The position numbers and the translations under genes are program-made. This document shows positions 31,591 through 41,690 of a stretch of DNA of 64,000 nucleotides, in pieces. How positions within the stretch are numbered: position 1 is the first letter of the stretch; each line of letters starts with the position of its first letter. The stretch is from positions 1 to 64,000 of the forward strand of contig CAIZMB010000072.1 of NCBI GenBank assembly GCA_903933935.1. The letters are read 5' to 3'. The notes under the pieces were generated by a model that was not told the origin of the DNA, did no database searches, and saw nothing but the letters and a program-made list of their open reading frames with translations. The stretch is from an uncultured Cytophagaceae bacterium. Lineage in GTDB: Bacteria > Bacteroidota > Bacteroidia > Cytophagales > Spirosomataceae.

Positions 31591-33108
31591 ATGCACAAAA
31601 TAAAATTTATCTACCCGTTTCTAATAACGCTTATTTTAATTTCTTGCCAAAAAGAAGAAATTGCGATCCCTTTAGAAAATACACAAAATGAAGATCTAAG
31701 CGGCTATCAAGAAATAGCTTCCATTAATTTAGGCGGTTTAGGTGCTGCAGAAATTACCGCTTTCGACCCTAGTACGAATAGACTATTCGCCGTAAATAAC
31801 GGCTCAGAAAATAAGATAGACGTTATTGACATTAGTAATCCCGCTAGTATTTCAGTGATAAAGTCAATCAGTATGACCCCTTATGGTGGCTACGTTAATA
31901 GCGTTGCAGTAAGTAACGGAAAGCTAGCTGCAGCCATCGAATCAACAGACAAGCAAGCGCCTGGTAAAATAGTGGTATTTAATACGACTACTTACGCAGA
32001 AATTAAATCCGTAACGGTAGGTGCATTGCCAGATATGGTTACTTTTTCACCTGACGGGAATTATATAATTTCAGCCAATGAAGGTGAACCAAGTGCCAAT
32101 TATCTAAATGATCCAGAAGGAACAATTTCAATTATTAAGGTATCAGACTATTCAGTAATCACCTTAAATTTTGCTTCGTTTGAAAACCAACTAGCTAGCT
32201 TAACAGCCAAAGGATTTAGAATTTTTGGACCCGGCAAAAATTTTAATAAAGATATTGAGCCAGAATACATAAGCGTTTCTGATGATTCAAAAACAGCCTA
32301 TGTTACCTTGCAAGAGAACAATGCCATCGCTGAAGTAGATATTGCAAGTGCTACTATTAAGAAAATCACCCCACTAGGTTTTAAAGATTATTCGTTGGCT
32401 CCAAATGCAATTGATGTGAGCGATCGAGATAATAAAATTGAGTTTAACCCTGTATCAAAACTTTTTGGAATCTATATGCCAGATGCGATCGCATTTTTAA
32501 ATTACAATGGAACTCCTTATTTATTTACAGCAAATGAGGGTGATTCAAGAGAATACACCGCTTTTACAGAAATGAAAAGAGTTAGTGCTGTTTCTTTAGA
32601 TGCGACTAATTTTCCAAATGCTTCAGCACTTAAAACAGATTTGAATTTAGGAAGGTTAAACATTACAACCACTTTAGGGGATAATGATTCAGATGGCGAT
32701 TTTGATGCTTTGTATTCTTTAGGATCTAGATCGTTTAGTGTTTGGAATGCAACAACAGGAAGCCAAGTATTTGATAGCAAAAATGAACTTGACATTAAAG
32801 CAAAAGAACTTGCGATTTATGATGATACAAGAAGTGATGACAAGTCGGTAGAGCCAGAATCAGTTTGTGTAGGTCGAGTTGGCAACAAAAATATTGCCAT
32901 TGTCGGCTTAGAAAGAGCAGACGCGTTTGCTATTTATGATATAACTATTCCAACCGCACCGGTTTTCGTGAAAATGTTTAAGACAGGCGATGCCCCTGAA
33001 GGAATTATTTTTATCCCCGCATCCAAAAGTCCCATTAAGCAAAGTTTAATTGTCATCAGTAGCGAAAATGACGGTTTAGTTAAAATATATAAGTCAACTA
33101 AATTATAA
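31591..33108 (+). CDS. Choice-of-anchor I-like beta-propeller lipoprotein
   Basis: 505 aa; lipobox 'LILISCQKE'; 'DMVTFSPDGNYIISANEGEPSANYLNDPEGTISII' and 'LFTANEGDSREYTAFTEMKRVS' typical of the choice-of-anchor I family. Confidence 0.85.
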   Translation: MHKIKFIYPFLITLILISCQKEEIAIPLENTQNEDLSGYQEIASINLGGLGAAEITAFDPSTNRLFAVNNGSENKIDVIDISNPASISVIKSISMTPYGGYVNSVAVSNGKLAAAIESTDKQAPGKIVVFNTTTYAEIKSVTVGALPDMVTFSPDGNYIISANEGEPSANYLNDPEGTISIIKVSDYSVITLNFASFENQLASLTAKGFRIFGPGKNFNKDIEPEYISVSDDSKTAYVTLQENNAIAEVDIASATIKKITPLGFKDYSLAPNAIDVSDRDNKIEFNPVSKLFGIYMPDAIAFLNYNGTPYLFTANEGDSREYTAFTEMKRVSAVSLDATNFPNASALKTDLNLGRLNITTTLGDNDSDGDFDALYSLGSRSFSVWNATTGSQVFDSKNELDIKAKELAIYDDTRSDDKSVEPESVCVGRVGNKNIAIVGLERADAFAIYDITIPTAPVFVKMFKTGDAPEGIIFIPASKSPIKQSLIVISSENDGLVKIYKSTKL

Positions 33109-33178
33109 GGTAAAATAGGTTAGTATGTAATTCGTCTCACCTAGTTTTTTCTAACGAACTCAGGAAAAGGTTTATATC

Positions 33179-33217
33179 AAAAGGGTTTATGAAATAGAAA
33201 TCATAAACCCTTTTTTT
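33179..33217 (+). terminator. Intrinsic terminator
   Basis: aaaagggtttatga-(8 nt)-tcataaaccctttt + T-run, 70 nt after the 31591-33108 gene. Confidence 0.85.
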
Positions 33218-33441
33218 GGGTAAAAATCCACTTCAATTGGATCAAGAGCAAACGCATTAGTAGATGTGTTTACTATGACCATTATCAGAAAAATAATTGC
33301 ACTACTAGCATCATTTCTTGGGACAAAAACTCTTGTGCTCCACATAGGTTGACGACGAAGGATTAATGAAGAAAAGTCTTGATACAGGGAAAGAACTGCC
33401 AACCAAGCTATTTTAAATATGCTTACTAGAAAGCCTTTTAG

Positions 33442-33576
33442 ATGCCACCTATGCTTCTAATGAACCACGGCGAAGCCATATCATTCAAAGCCGATCAAAA
33501 AGGATTTATGACAATTTCTGAGACTAAATGTTATCCGAATGATGTTTCCAGAATTAGCTTATTTCTAAGAAAATAA
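33442..33576 (+). pseudogene. Possible relic of a GH29 alpha-L-fucosidase C-terminus
   Basis: Hand translation MPPMLLMNHGEAISFKADQKGFMTISETKCYPNDVSRISLFLRK* weakly resembles the fucosidase C-terminal 'LLG..E.L.WKQ...GL.I..P...P.DYA..' pattern. Confidence 0.25.
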
Positions 33577-33608
33577 AAAGGGATAGAAAAAATTTCCATC
33601 CCTTTAAA
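33575..33608 (-). terminator. Intrinsic terminator of the SusCD operon
   Basis: AAAGGGATAGAAA/TTTCCATCCCTTT hairpin with a T-run on the minus strand, just past the susD-like stop. Confidence 0.75.
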
Positions 33609-33632
33609 AAAAACCATTTTATGAAATACTAT

Positions 33633-35231
33633 TTATTTAATCAACCACATTTGATCGTTGATATCATCTTTGCCAGCATATTGACTATCAATAGCTGCTT
33701 TGTAATTCGTTGCGTTAGCCGTTCTTTCTGTCGCTGGATAGATCCAACGCAAAGCAATACGATTCGAGTTTCCATTACCAACCCCAGAAGAGAACGCTGG
33801 GAAACCTGTCCTTCTCCAGTTGAAATAAGCTTCCATTCCTGAGTTCATGAAGAAGGCAGCATATTTTTGAGAAACGATTTTCTCAATTCCTGAAGCTGCA
33901 TCATATTTAACTGAAGATTGCTCATAAAACGTATTGAAGTTGAAGTTAACCGTATACTTTACCAAGTCTGCTGCATCACGTGCGCCTGACTTCGAATACG
34001 TCATTGTATTAGCGCCCTCTGCAATACCGTAAAACGATTGAGAAGCTTTAATGCCCTTAATATACCAATCTTCCGCTGAGCCGGATGCCCATCCACGTGC
34101 ATATCCTTCCGCGATATTGAAACATAATTCAGGATAACCCACGATTAACGTATTTTCACCCGTATAGTTTTGGTAGTAACGTGCCCGATTTTGGAAAGAG
34201 TAGATACCTGGAGCGAAACCCACGCCATTAGTTAAACCAGCATTTTTAGCCATATCATCTATATTATCACCAGAACCAGCACCACGGTAAGCGGTATAGT
34301 CTGAAGCTAATTTGCCCGCTTTTAAATCGGATCCTGCAGGCTCACACGTAATCATCACACGTGGATCTTGAGTTCTAGCTAATAAACCAACATACGTAGA
34401 AGCCATGTTTTGACGCGTCGCATCGAAACCAAAGTTATCTGGATTCGAAGGATACTTGTTGAAGCTATTCCATACAAATTGCAAAGACTCAGCGTTCGAA
34501 CCTAACATTGGATATTTCGTTGGGTTACTTAACATTTCAGCAAATTTCGCTTTAACACCTAATTCCGCATCTGCATCTTTCTTAGACAAAGTGATCAAGA
34601 CACGTAAACGATAAGCGTTTACTACTTTTTGCCACTTCTTCAAATCTCCATTGAAATAGAAATCACCTGAGATGGTCTCTCCTTTAGCAGACAAAGCGGT
34701 TAAATCAGCATTCGCATCATCTAACCACTTCAAGATTTGCATATAGATAACTTTTTGTGAATCGTATTTAGGAGCTATATTTTCAATCCCTTTCAAGGCA
34801 TCATTCATAGGTAAATCACCTACACGCTTCGACATTTGATCGAAGAAATACGCACGAAAGAATTTACCTAAGGCAGAATATCCATTCACGTTAGCTAGAC
34901 CTAATTTCTTCGCTTCCTCTTCCATCTTTACGACGTTTTTCAACGTGGTATATTGGTTTGGCATTTGACCTAAATTATACTCATTATTTGCATAATAATT
35001 ATAGTTAGAGCAATAGAACTGATTATAACGAGCCTCCGCTGAGAATGGACGACCATTGTCGTTCATAACATTGAATTCGATAGCCTGCAGCACTAATGAT
35101 GCAGGTACTTGTACCGCGCGATTAGAGTCTTTCTCTAACTGGTCGAACGTTTTCTCGCAACTGCTTAATGCAATTAGAGAGAAGCCCAACATACCTAAAA
35201 TTATATTTTTGATTTTCATTGTATGAATCAT
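33633..35231 (-). CDS. SusD/RagB family nutrient-binding outer membrane lipoprotein
   Basis: 532 aa; lipobox 'SLIALSSCEK'; SusD-like C-terminus 'AYFNWRRTGFPAFSSGVGNGNSNRIALRWIYPATERTANATNYKAAI'. Confidence 0.93.
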   Translation of the reverse strand: MIHTMKIKNIILGMLGFSLIALSSCEKTFDQLEKDSNRAVQVPASLVLQAIEFNVMNDNGRPFSAEARYNQFYCSNYNYYANNEYNLGQMPNQYTTLKNVVKMEEEAKKLGLANVNGYSALGKFFRAYFFDQMSKRVGDLPMNDALKGIENIAPKYDSQKVIYMQILKWLDDANADLTALSAKGETISGDFYFNGDLKKWQKVVNAYRLRVLITLSKKDADAELGVKAKFAEMLSNPTKYPMLGSNAESLQFVWNSFNKYPSNPDNFGFDATRQNMASTYVGLLARTQDPRVMITCEPAGSDLKAGKLASDYTAYRGAGSGDNIDDMAKNAGLTNGVGFAPGIYSFQNRARYYQNYTGENTLIVGYPELCFNIAEGYARGWASGSAEDWYIKGIKASQSFYGIAEGANTMTYSKSGARDAADLVKYTVNFNFNTFYEQSSVKYDAASGIEKIVSQKYAAFFMNSGMEAYFNWRRTGFPAFSSGVGNGNSNRIALRWIYPATERTANATNYKAAIDSQYAGKDDINDQMWLIK

Positions 35232-35249
35232 TTAATAGACATGAAAAGA

Positions 35250-38200
35250 TTAGAATGTGAAGTTTAAGTTAACTCCGTAACTTCTAACTGAAGGAGTTTG
35301 AACACCTGTAGCTCCGTCCGTGATGTATTGAGACATATCAGTATCTTTTGCTTCAGCGAAGTACAATAAGTTACGACCTACAAAAGAAACGTTTGCGCCA
35401 GAAATTGATTTACCGAACCATTTTGTTGGAAGTTTAACACCGAAAACAACTTCTTTTAGCATTCCGAATGAACGGTTCATCAAGTTTCCTTCGTTAGTGT
35501 TATAGTAACGACCTACATAATCTTGTACGTAAGTCTTAACTGCGTTAGGAGCAAATTTTAATTCAGAGAAGTTAGTCACCTTTCCGTCCGCATCATATTT
35601 AATCGCAACACCATTTGAAACTACGACTCCTTGACCTACGAATGCTTTAACACCTAAGGCATCTTGCGGGCGCGCTGCAGCAAAAATTCCTTGAGTAGTT
35701 CCGATGTGACGACCTCCGCGATAAGCCTGTTGCTGAGTATAGTTAATGATTTTACCCCCGACGCGGCCATCAAATAAAACGCTCAAACTTACATTCTTGT
35801 ATGTAAACTTATTATTAAAACCAAAAACAAAATCAGGATTTGCATTACCTAAATATTGAGATTGAGTTCCTGTCAATCTTTCCGGGATACCACCTGCTGT
35901 ATTGATGATTTGTCCTTCTGGTGTTCGAACGAAAGCCGAACCATATATTTTATCTGTGCGATCTCCTACTTTTAAAAACGTATTTAAGCTTTTAATACCT
36001 GGATAAATTTCGGTTAGCGTTTGCTCAAAAGTAGAGTAGTTTGCCAATACATCCCAACTAAAATCCGCTGTTTGGATAGGCGTTCCGGTCACTGAAATTT
36101 CATATCCTTTCTTCTGAGTCTTGATCCCGTTCACTAATGCAGATGTATAACCTGAAGTAGATGAGATTGGTAAAGCGAAGATAGAAGGGCCATCATTTGA
36201 GATAAAATAAGCCGCATCTATTGCGATACGATTTTTAAATAGACGTAAGTCCATACCAAATTCCGTCTGAGAAGTCTCCGATGGATTCAAGTTTGGATTG
36301 CTCAATTCGTTCCCATAAGTTGCTCCTGTTTGGTTATTGTAAAAGAAACCCGTTGAATATACCGTGTTGTTTTGGTATGAAGGACCATCATAAGGTGAGT
36401 TATAATTTTCACCTGAATATGTTCCCGCACGGTTATCTATGGTAGATGAAGTCAAACCATCTTTTACGTTAGCATACGATCCACGGAATTTCAAAAAAGA
36501 AATCGTTTCAGGTAAATCGATGTAATCAGAAATTACAGAAACTGCCCCAAATGAAGGATAGAAGAACGAGTTTTTACCCGCAGGTAAAGTTGACAATTTA
36601 TCCAAACGACCTGTAGCGAAAACTGTTAAATATTTCTTGTATGAAAAGTCAGCTGAGTAGTAGGCTGAAAGAACATTCATGTCTGAACCAAAGTTAGCTA
36701 CTTGAACTGGAAGAGCTGAGTTTGAGAAATTGTATAAACCTGGAACGTTCAAATAATTCGTTGAAGCGAAGATTGATTTATATTGGAAAACACGTTGTGA
36801 TGCCCCCGCATTAATTTTTGTATTAAAGCCTGGTAAGATATCCTTGTCAAACGTTAATAACAATTCTGTATTATTCTCAAATAAAGAACGACGATCTTCA
36901 CGGTAATCCCCACGTCGCTCATCACGACCATAAGTACCAGCTGAGTAAGGGAATTTCTCCGTACGAACCATATCCCAAGTGGTTACTTGTGTACGTGCTA
37001 ACAAATTCAAATTCTCATTAAAGGTATAACGCAAAGCTGCTTGACCTATCACATCAGTCTTGTAGTGCGAACGCAACCACTCATATGACATAAAGTAAGG
37101 GTTATTATATCGTTGATATTCCGCATAAATTTGTTGGACACCTTCTTTTCCCTTTTGCCAGTAATTGCGCATATCATCCACATTCCAGTCAGCACCTGCC
37201 CAATAAACAATGTTGTAGATGATCGAGTTAGGACCATAGTTTACATCCGGAATATTAGGGGTATACTGGCGGTTGTATTGTAAGTTGGACTCAAACTTCA
37301 ATTTATTTGAAAACTTATAATCAGCCGTAATGTTAAAGTTCGTCATGTTCAATTGCGTATTTGGAACAATACCTTTTTGATAGATATGTGACGTAGAAAA
37401 ACGTAAATTGTATTTCTCTCCTGTGGCAGATACTGAAACGTTATTAGTAGAAAGTATGCCCGCTTCTAAGAAACGCTTCAAATTATCTTTTCCACGTGCG
37501 ATCCAAGGCGTGCCTGAACGCTTACCAGTAATAGGATCCACTGGTGAATCATACTGAGGAATTAATTGGCCATTGAATTTTGGACCCCAACCCCCATCAT
37601 AATCACCATCATTCAATCCACCCCCTTTACCATCTCCAAACGCATATGAACCATGATCACCAGGACCATATTCGTCTTGCACTTCTGGAATGGCATAGAA
37701 ACCGCTTTGAATTTGGGTAGATGAGTTAACCTCAACAGAAAAACCACGCTTGTCAGCAGAACCACGTTTTGTTGTGATTAAGATCGCACCGTTCTTACCA
37801 CGGAAACCATAAAGAGCCGAAGCAGAAGCTCCTTTCAAAACTGAATAGGTTTCAATGTCATCTGGAGAAATATTCCAAGTATCAGAGTTGATCGGTACAC
37901 CATCCACTACATATAAGATCGTTGAACTACCACGTAACGAGATATTGGGTTTTCTCAATAATTCCGGTTGAGCTCCAACAGTCAAACCAGCCACGCGACC
38001 AGATAATGCGTTGATTGCATTTGGCTCACGTGCTTTGATTGTGCTTGTACCATCTACCGATTGAATAGCTACACCAATACGGCGCACATCCTTTTTGATA
38101 CCCAAAGCTGTTACAATCACCTCTTGTAATTGGCGATTGTCCACATCCAAAATAATCTTTAAAGTAGATTGATTTCCCACAGTAACAGTTTTGCTTGTAT

Positions 38201-38471
38201 AACCAATCATGGAAAATTCCAAAATTGAGTTAGTTGATGCAGAGACTGTAAACTGTCCATTTGCGCCTGAATTTGTTCCCTTATTAGTTCCATTGACCTT
38301 AATGGAAACACCTGGAATACCTGCATTATCATCACTTCCGATGACCACCCCTGTAATCGAGCGTTCTTGGGCATGGGCACCCAAGAAGGCCAACTGGCAC
38401 AAGGTGAAAATGAACCAAAAACTCTTTTTTAGAGTCATTTTGGACACATGTTTTTGTAAATTCTTTCTCAT
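35250..38471 (-). CDS. SusC/RagA family TonB-linked outer membrane protein
   Basis: 1073 aa; CarboxypepD_reg-like N-terminus, 'LQEVIVTALGIKKDVRRIG', plug 'LSGRVAGLTVG...ILYVVDGVPINSD', 'LKGASASALYGFRGKNGAILITTKRG'. Confidence 0.97.
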   Translation of the reverse strand: MRKNLQKHVSKMTLKKSFWFIFTLCQLAFLGAHAQERSITGVVIGSDDNAGIPGVSIKVNGTNKGTNSGANGQFTVSASTNSILEFSMIGYTSKTVTVGNQSTLKIILDVDNRQLQEVIVTALGIKKDVRRIGVAIQSVDGTSTIKAREPNAINALSGRVAGLTVGAQPELLRKPNISLRGSSTILYVVDGVPINSDTWNISPDDIETYSVLKGASASALYGFRGKNGAILITTKRGSADKRGFSVEVNSSTQIQSGFYAIPEVQDEYGPGDHGSYAFGDGKGGGLNDGDYDGGWGPKFNGQLIPQYDSPVDPITGKRSGTPWIARGKDNLKRFLEAGILSTNNVSVSATGEKYNLRFSTSHIYQKGIVPNTQLNMTNFNITADYKFSNKLKFESNLQYNRQYTPNIPDVNYGPNSIIYNIVYWAGADWNVDDMRNYWQKGKEGVQQIYAEYQRYNNPYFMSYEWLRSHYKTDVIGQAALRYTFNENLNLLARTQVTTWDMVRTEKFPYSAGTYGRDERRGDYREDRRSLFENNTELLLTFDKDILPGFNTKINAGASQRVFQYKSIFASTNYLNVPGLYNFSNSALPVQVANFGSDMNVLSAYYSADFSYKKYLTVFATGRLDKLSTLPAGKNSFFYPSFGAVSVISDYIDLPETISFLKFRGSYANVKDGLTSSTIDNRAGTYSGENYNSPYDGPSYQNNTVYSTGFFYNNQTGATYGNELSNPNLNPSETSQTEFGMDLRLFKNRIAIDAAYFISNDGPSIFALPISSTSGYTSALVNGIKTQKKGYEISVTGTPIQTADFSWDVLANYSTFEQTLTEIYPGIKSLNTFLKVGDRTDKIYGSAFVRTPEGQIINTAGGIPERLTGTQSQYLGNANPDFVFGFNNKFTYKNVSLSVLFDGRVGGKIINYTQQQAYRGGRHIGTTQGIFAAARPQDALGVKAFVGQGVVVSNGVAIKYDADGKVTNFSELKFAPNAVKTYVQDYVGRYYNTNEGNLMNRSFGMLKEVVFGVKLPTKWFGKSISGANVSFVGRNLLYFAEAKDTDMSQYITDGATGVQTPSVRSYGVNLNFTF

Positions 38472-38734
38472 AAATTTTTTAGTATGTTAAAATTTTCACA
38501 AAAATAAAGAGAGAATTTATCATGTCCCTTAAGCAAAAAATAAGAAATGATTAACAAAAACAAGGCAATGTGACCAAATTGTTTCCTTTGAATAAACGAT
38601 GTGTTATCACGCATAAAACATAATATTATATACAGGAATAATTCAATTTTGTTTCCTTAATAAAAAATTTATACTGTAGTAACATAAAGGGGAGATTGAA
38701 TTTGTTAATTTTAACATCAACTATTTCTCAAATC

Positions 38735-39472
38735 ATGAACCCAATTAAATTAGTCATCTTAGATATGGCTGGAACAACCGTACTTGACCAACATGAAGTT
38801 GAGAAATGTTTCAAGGAGGCTGCTATTAAAAATGAATTGTGGGCAAGCGATGAACGGATTTTGGCCTTGCAGGGCTATGCCAAATTAGAAGTATTCACGA
38901 TGTTATGGGCTGAACAACTCGGCTCATCAGACACTTCTATTTCAGCAAAAGCGTTACAATCCTTCGAAGATTTTAAAACAATTTTAGAAGACCACTATCG
39001 ACAAAACCCTGTATTTCAAACGGAGGGATGTCAAGAACTTTTTGATTATTTACATAAAAGCGGAATATTCATTGCGCTAACAACGGGTTTTTATCGAAGC
39101 GTAGCGAACATCATTTTGACTAAACTAGGCTGGAGCCAATCCTTAAATTCTAATTTTATAAACCTTAGAAATAAATCGGGTATTCATCTTTCAGTGACTC
39201 CAGATGAAGCAGGTGAAGGGCGACCGTCCCCTAAAATGATTCAGTTTGCCATGAAACAAATTGGGATAACAAACTTATCCGAAGTTATCAATGTAGGTGA
39301 CACGCCTGTTGACCTAGCTTTTGGTAAAAATGCCGGGGTGAGACTTGCCCTAGGCGTGTGCAATGGAACTCATACACGCGAACAATTAGCCTCATTCCCT
39401 AATGATGGATTATTAAATAAAATAGATGACCTCATTCAAATCATTGAAGATTTAAAAAATGAAAAAATATGA
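38735..39472 (+). CDS. Phosphonatase-like HAD hydrolase (PhnX-related)
   Basis: 'IKLVILDMAGTTVLDQHEVEKCFKEA...GRPSPKMIQFAMKQIGITNLSEVINVGDTPVDLAFGKNAGVRLALGVCNGTHTREQL'; DMAGTT nucleophile motif of phosphonatases. Confidence 0.9.
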   Translation: MNPIKLVILDMAGTTVLDQHEVEKCFKEAAIKNELWASDERILALQGYAKLEVFTMLWAEQLGSSDTSISAKALQSFEDFKTILEDHYRQNPVFQTEGCQELFDYLHKSGIFIALTTGFYRSVANIILTKLGWSQSLNSNFINLRNKSGIHLSVTPDEAGEGRPSPKMIQFAMKQIGITNLSEVINVGDTPVDLAFGKNAGVRLALGVCNGTHTREQLASFPNDGLLNKIDDLIQIIEDLKNEKI

Positions 39473-40610
39473 TTTAATTGTTGTTGGCGGTGGAATTATT
39501 GGCACTTTTAGCGCATATCATGCACTAAAAAAGGGGAAAACAGTTCTATTATTAGAGAAAGACTCACAACCTTTTGAGGCAAGTTTTCGGAATTTTGGTC
39601 AAGCAGTTCCCTCGGGACAATCCATGGACAAGTGGTTCGATTATGGCCGTAAATCATTACAGATATATAAGGAATTACAAAGTGAAACCAATATCTCCTT
39701 GGTTCCCAACGGATCCTGGTACCTTGCTTCGGATGACCAAGAATTAACGCTCTTAGAAGAGATTCAGAAAATTTTTGATGAGCGAGGATATTCAAATAAA
39801 TTACATTCAGCGGATGATTGTCAGAAATCAAATCCGCATTTTAGAAAGGACTATGTAAAAGGAGGCTTATTTTTATCCGAGGAAGCATCCTTAAATCCTA
39901 GATTGATGGTGCACCGAGTTCGGGAATTTATGATCCAGCACATGGATCTACACTATCAAAATTTGTGTGCGGTGGTTGGCGTAGAGAAAAAAAGAGGAAT
40001 TGCTAGGGTATTCACAACAATGAATCAAAATTTTTGGTCAGAAAAAGTGATTATAGCCAATGGCAGAGACACACAATTTTTATTGCCCGAACATTATCCA
40101 GTCTCAGATTTAAAAATCAGCAAACTACAAATGCTTAGATTGGCAGCGCAAAAACCTATATTAAAACCAAATATTCTTACCGGACTCACGATTCGACGGT
40201 ACGAAAGTTTCCATTCTTGCCCATCGCATAAAAAATTAACATCCACACCGGAACAAGCCCAACTGCAAAATAAAGGCATTCACATTTTATTCAAACAAGC
40301 GGATGACGGATCCATTATTTTAGGAGATTCACATGAATATGTCCAAGCTGGCAAACAAGCTGACTTTGGGTTTGAGATCTCTTCAGAAATCAATGAAATG
40401 ATGCTCCATGAAGCCAAAAAAATAATTGACCTACCACAATGGGATGTTGACGCCACATGGGCTGGATTTTATTTGCAAGGAACTCATTCAGAGGTATTCA
40501 CCAAACAAGTGGATGATGTGATTCACATTATCAATGGCATTGGGGGGAAAGGGATGACAACCAGTCCTGGATTTACTTCCGAGTATATTCAAAAACTTTA
40601 TCAGAAATAG
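39459..40610 (+). CDS. FAD-dependent oxidoreductase, phosphonate-associated (TIGR03364-like)
   Basis: 383 aa; 'YDLIVVGGGIIGTFSAYHALKKGKTVLLLEKD', 'FEASFRNFGQAVPSGQ', C-terminal 'INGIGGKGMTTSPGFT'; overlaps the phosphonatase gene. Confidence 0.88.
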   Translation: MKKYDLIVVGGGIIGTFSAYHALKKGKTVLLLEKDSQPFEASFRNFGQAVPSGQSMDKWFDYGRKSLQIYKELQSETNISLVPNGSWYLASDDQELTLLEEIQKIFDERGYSNKLHSADDCQKSNPHFRKDYVKGGLFLSEEASLNPRLMVHRVREFMIQHMDLHYQNLCAVVGVEKKRGIARVFTTMNQNFWSEKVIIANGRDTQFLLPEHYPVSDLKISKLQMLRLAAQKPILKPNILTGLTIRRYESFHSCPSHKKLTSTPEQAQLQNKGIHILFKQADDGSIILGDSHEYVQAGKQADFGFEISSEINEMMLHEAKKIIDLPQWDVDATWAGFYLQGTHSEVFTKQVDDVIHIINGIGGKGMTTSPGFTSEYIQKLYQK

Positions 40611-41041
40611 CAAGTGAATTTTTCATGCGAATTCTTGAAGCCAACAGCTTTATAAAATTCATGCGCTTGTGTTCTCCGTTTATTGGAAGTTACCTCGATC
40701 GATTTTACATCATAAGGCTTCAATTCTTCTCGAATTTGATTGATTAATAATTGGCCTATCCCCTTTCCCTGATACGTTTGAGTGACGATTAATTCCTCAA
40801 TCTCATACACTAATCCTTCGTGGTGCAATAATAATTGGCCCAAACAGGTAATAAAACCAATGATTTCTTTTTGTTCATTTTCAGCTGCGAAAAATAACGC
40901 ATTTTCTCTAATTAAGTAATGATTAAAAATACGATGAAAAACAGTAGGGTCTGAAATACGATTTTCTAGTTCATCCAATAAGTTTCGAATAGCATTTTCA
41001 TCGGTTTCGATAACTTTTCGAATGTTGACAACTGCTTTCAT
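40601..41041 (-). CDS. GNAT acetyltransferase, PhnO-like (aminoalkylphosphonate N-acetyltransferase)
   Basis: 146 aa; C-terminal 'YEIEELIVTQTYQGKGIGQLLI...IEVTSNKRRTQAHEFYKAVGFKNSHEKFT' parallels remembered E. coli PhnO '...[26 protein letters not shown]'. Confidence 0.72.
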   Translation of the reverse strand: MKAVVNIRKVIETDENAIRNLLDELENRISDPTVFHRIFNHYLIRENALFFAAENEQKEIIGFITCLGQLLLHHEGLVYEIEELIVTQTYQGKGIGQLLINQIREELKPYDVKSIEVTSNKRRTQAHEFYKAVGFKNSHEKFTCYF

Positions 41042-41135
41042 TTTATGAAATTGTTAAGGGCGCGTAAACAAAAGTAAAATAAATCTTAGAACCCTTCTTT
41101 CTCAGGCTAATGCTTGCTAATTTACAAGCAAAATT

Positions 41136-41690
41136 TTGAAAAATATGTCTGAGATAATAGAAAAAGTAATTCATTTGTTTGAAAATCATGGGGATTCGCA
41201 ATACGGAGGAGAGGCCGTAAGCCAATTGGAACACGCGTTACAAGCAGCCCATTTTGCCAATGAAGCAGGTGAAAAATCAAATATTATTGTCGCAGGAATT
41301 TTACATGATATTGGACATTTGTTGCATCATTTACCGGATGATGCCCCAGAAAATGGGATCGATGATTTACATGAGAATTTAGCCAATGACTTTCTCCAAC
41401 AATATTTTACGCCAGAGGTAGTAGAACCCGTTCGATTGCATGTGGCGGCAAAAAGATATTTATGTACCGTAGAGCCGGAATATCTAGATATTTTAAGTGA
41501 GCCTTCTATTATCAGCTTAGGTTTACAAGGAGGTCCTATGTCGGCCGATGAATGTAAAGAATTTGAAAAGAATCCATATTACGCAGATGCTGTTAAATTA
41601 AGGCGATTCGATGATCAAGCCAAAATAGCCAATTTACAAGTAAAAGAATTATCGTTTTACGTTCCCTACATGGAGTCTTTTGTTAAATGA
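41136..41690 (+). CDS. HD-domain protein, phosphonate-degradation associated (PhnZ-like)
   Basis: 184 aa; 'YGGEAVSQLEHALQAA', 'AGILHDIGHLLHH', 'VRLHVAAKRYLC', 'LGLQGGPMSADECKEFE' match the PhnZ/Phn-HD pattern (first ATG may be 41145). Confidence 0.88.
   Translation: MKNMSEIIEKVIHLFENHGDSQYGGEAVSQLEHALQAAHFANEAGEKSNIIVAGILHDIGHLLHHLPDDAPENGIDDLHENLANDFLQQYFTPEVVEPVRLHVAAKRYLCTVEPEYLDILSEPSIISLGLQGGPMSADECKEFEKNPYYADAVKLRRFDDQAKIANLQVKELSFYVPYMESFVK

Noticed and set aside
33187-33402. 71-aa minus-strand ORF between the choice-of-anchor I gene and susD
   Set aside because: Overlaps a clear plus-strand terminator and no domain recognised; more likely noncoding or relic DNA.
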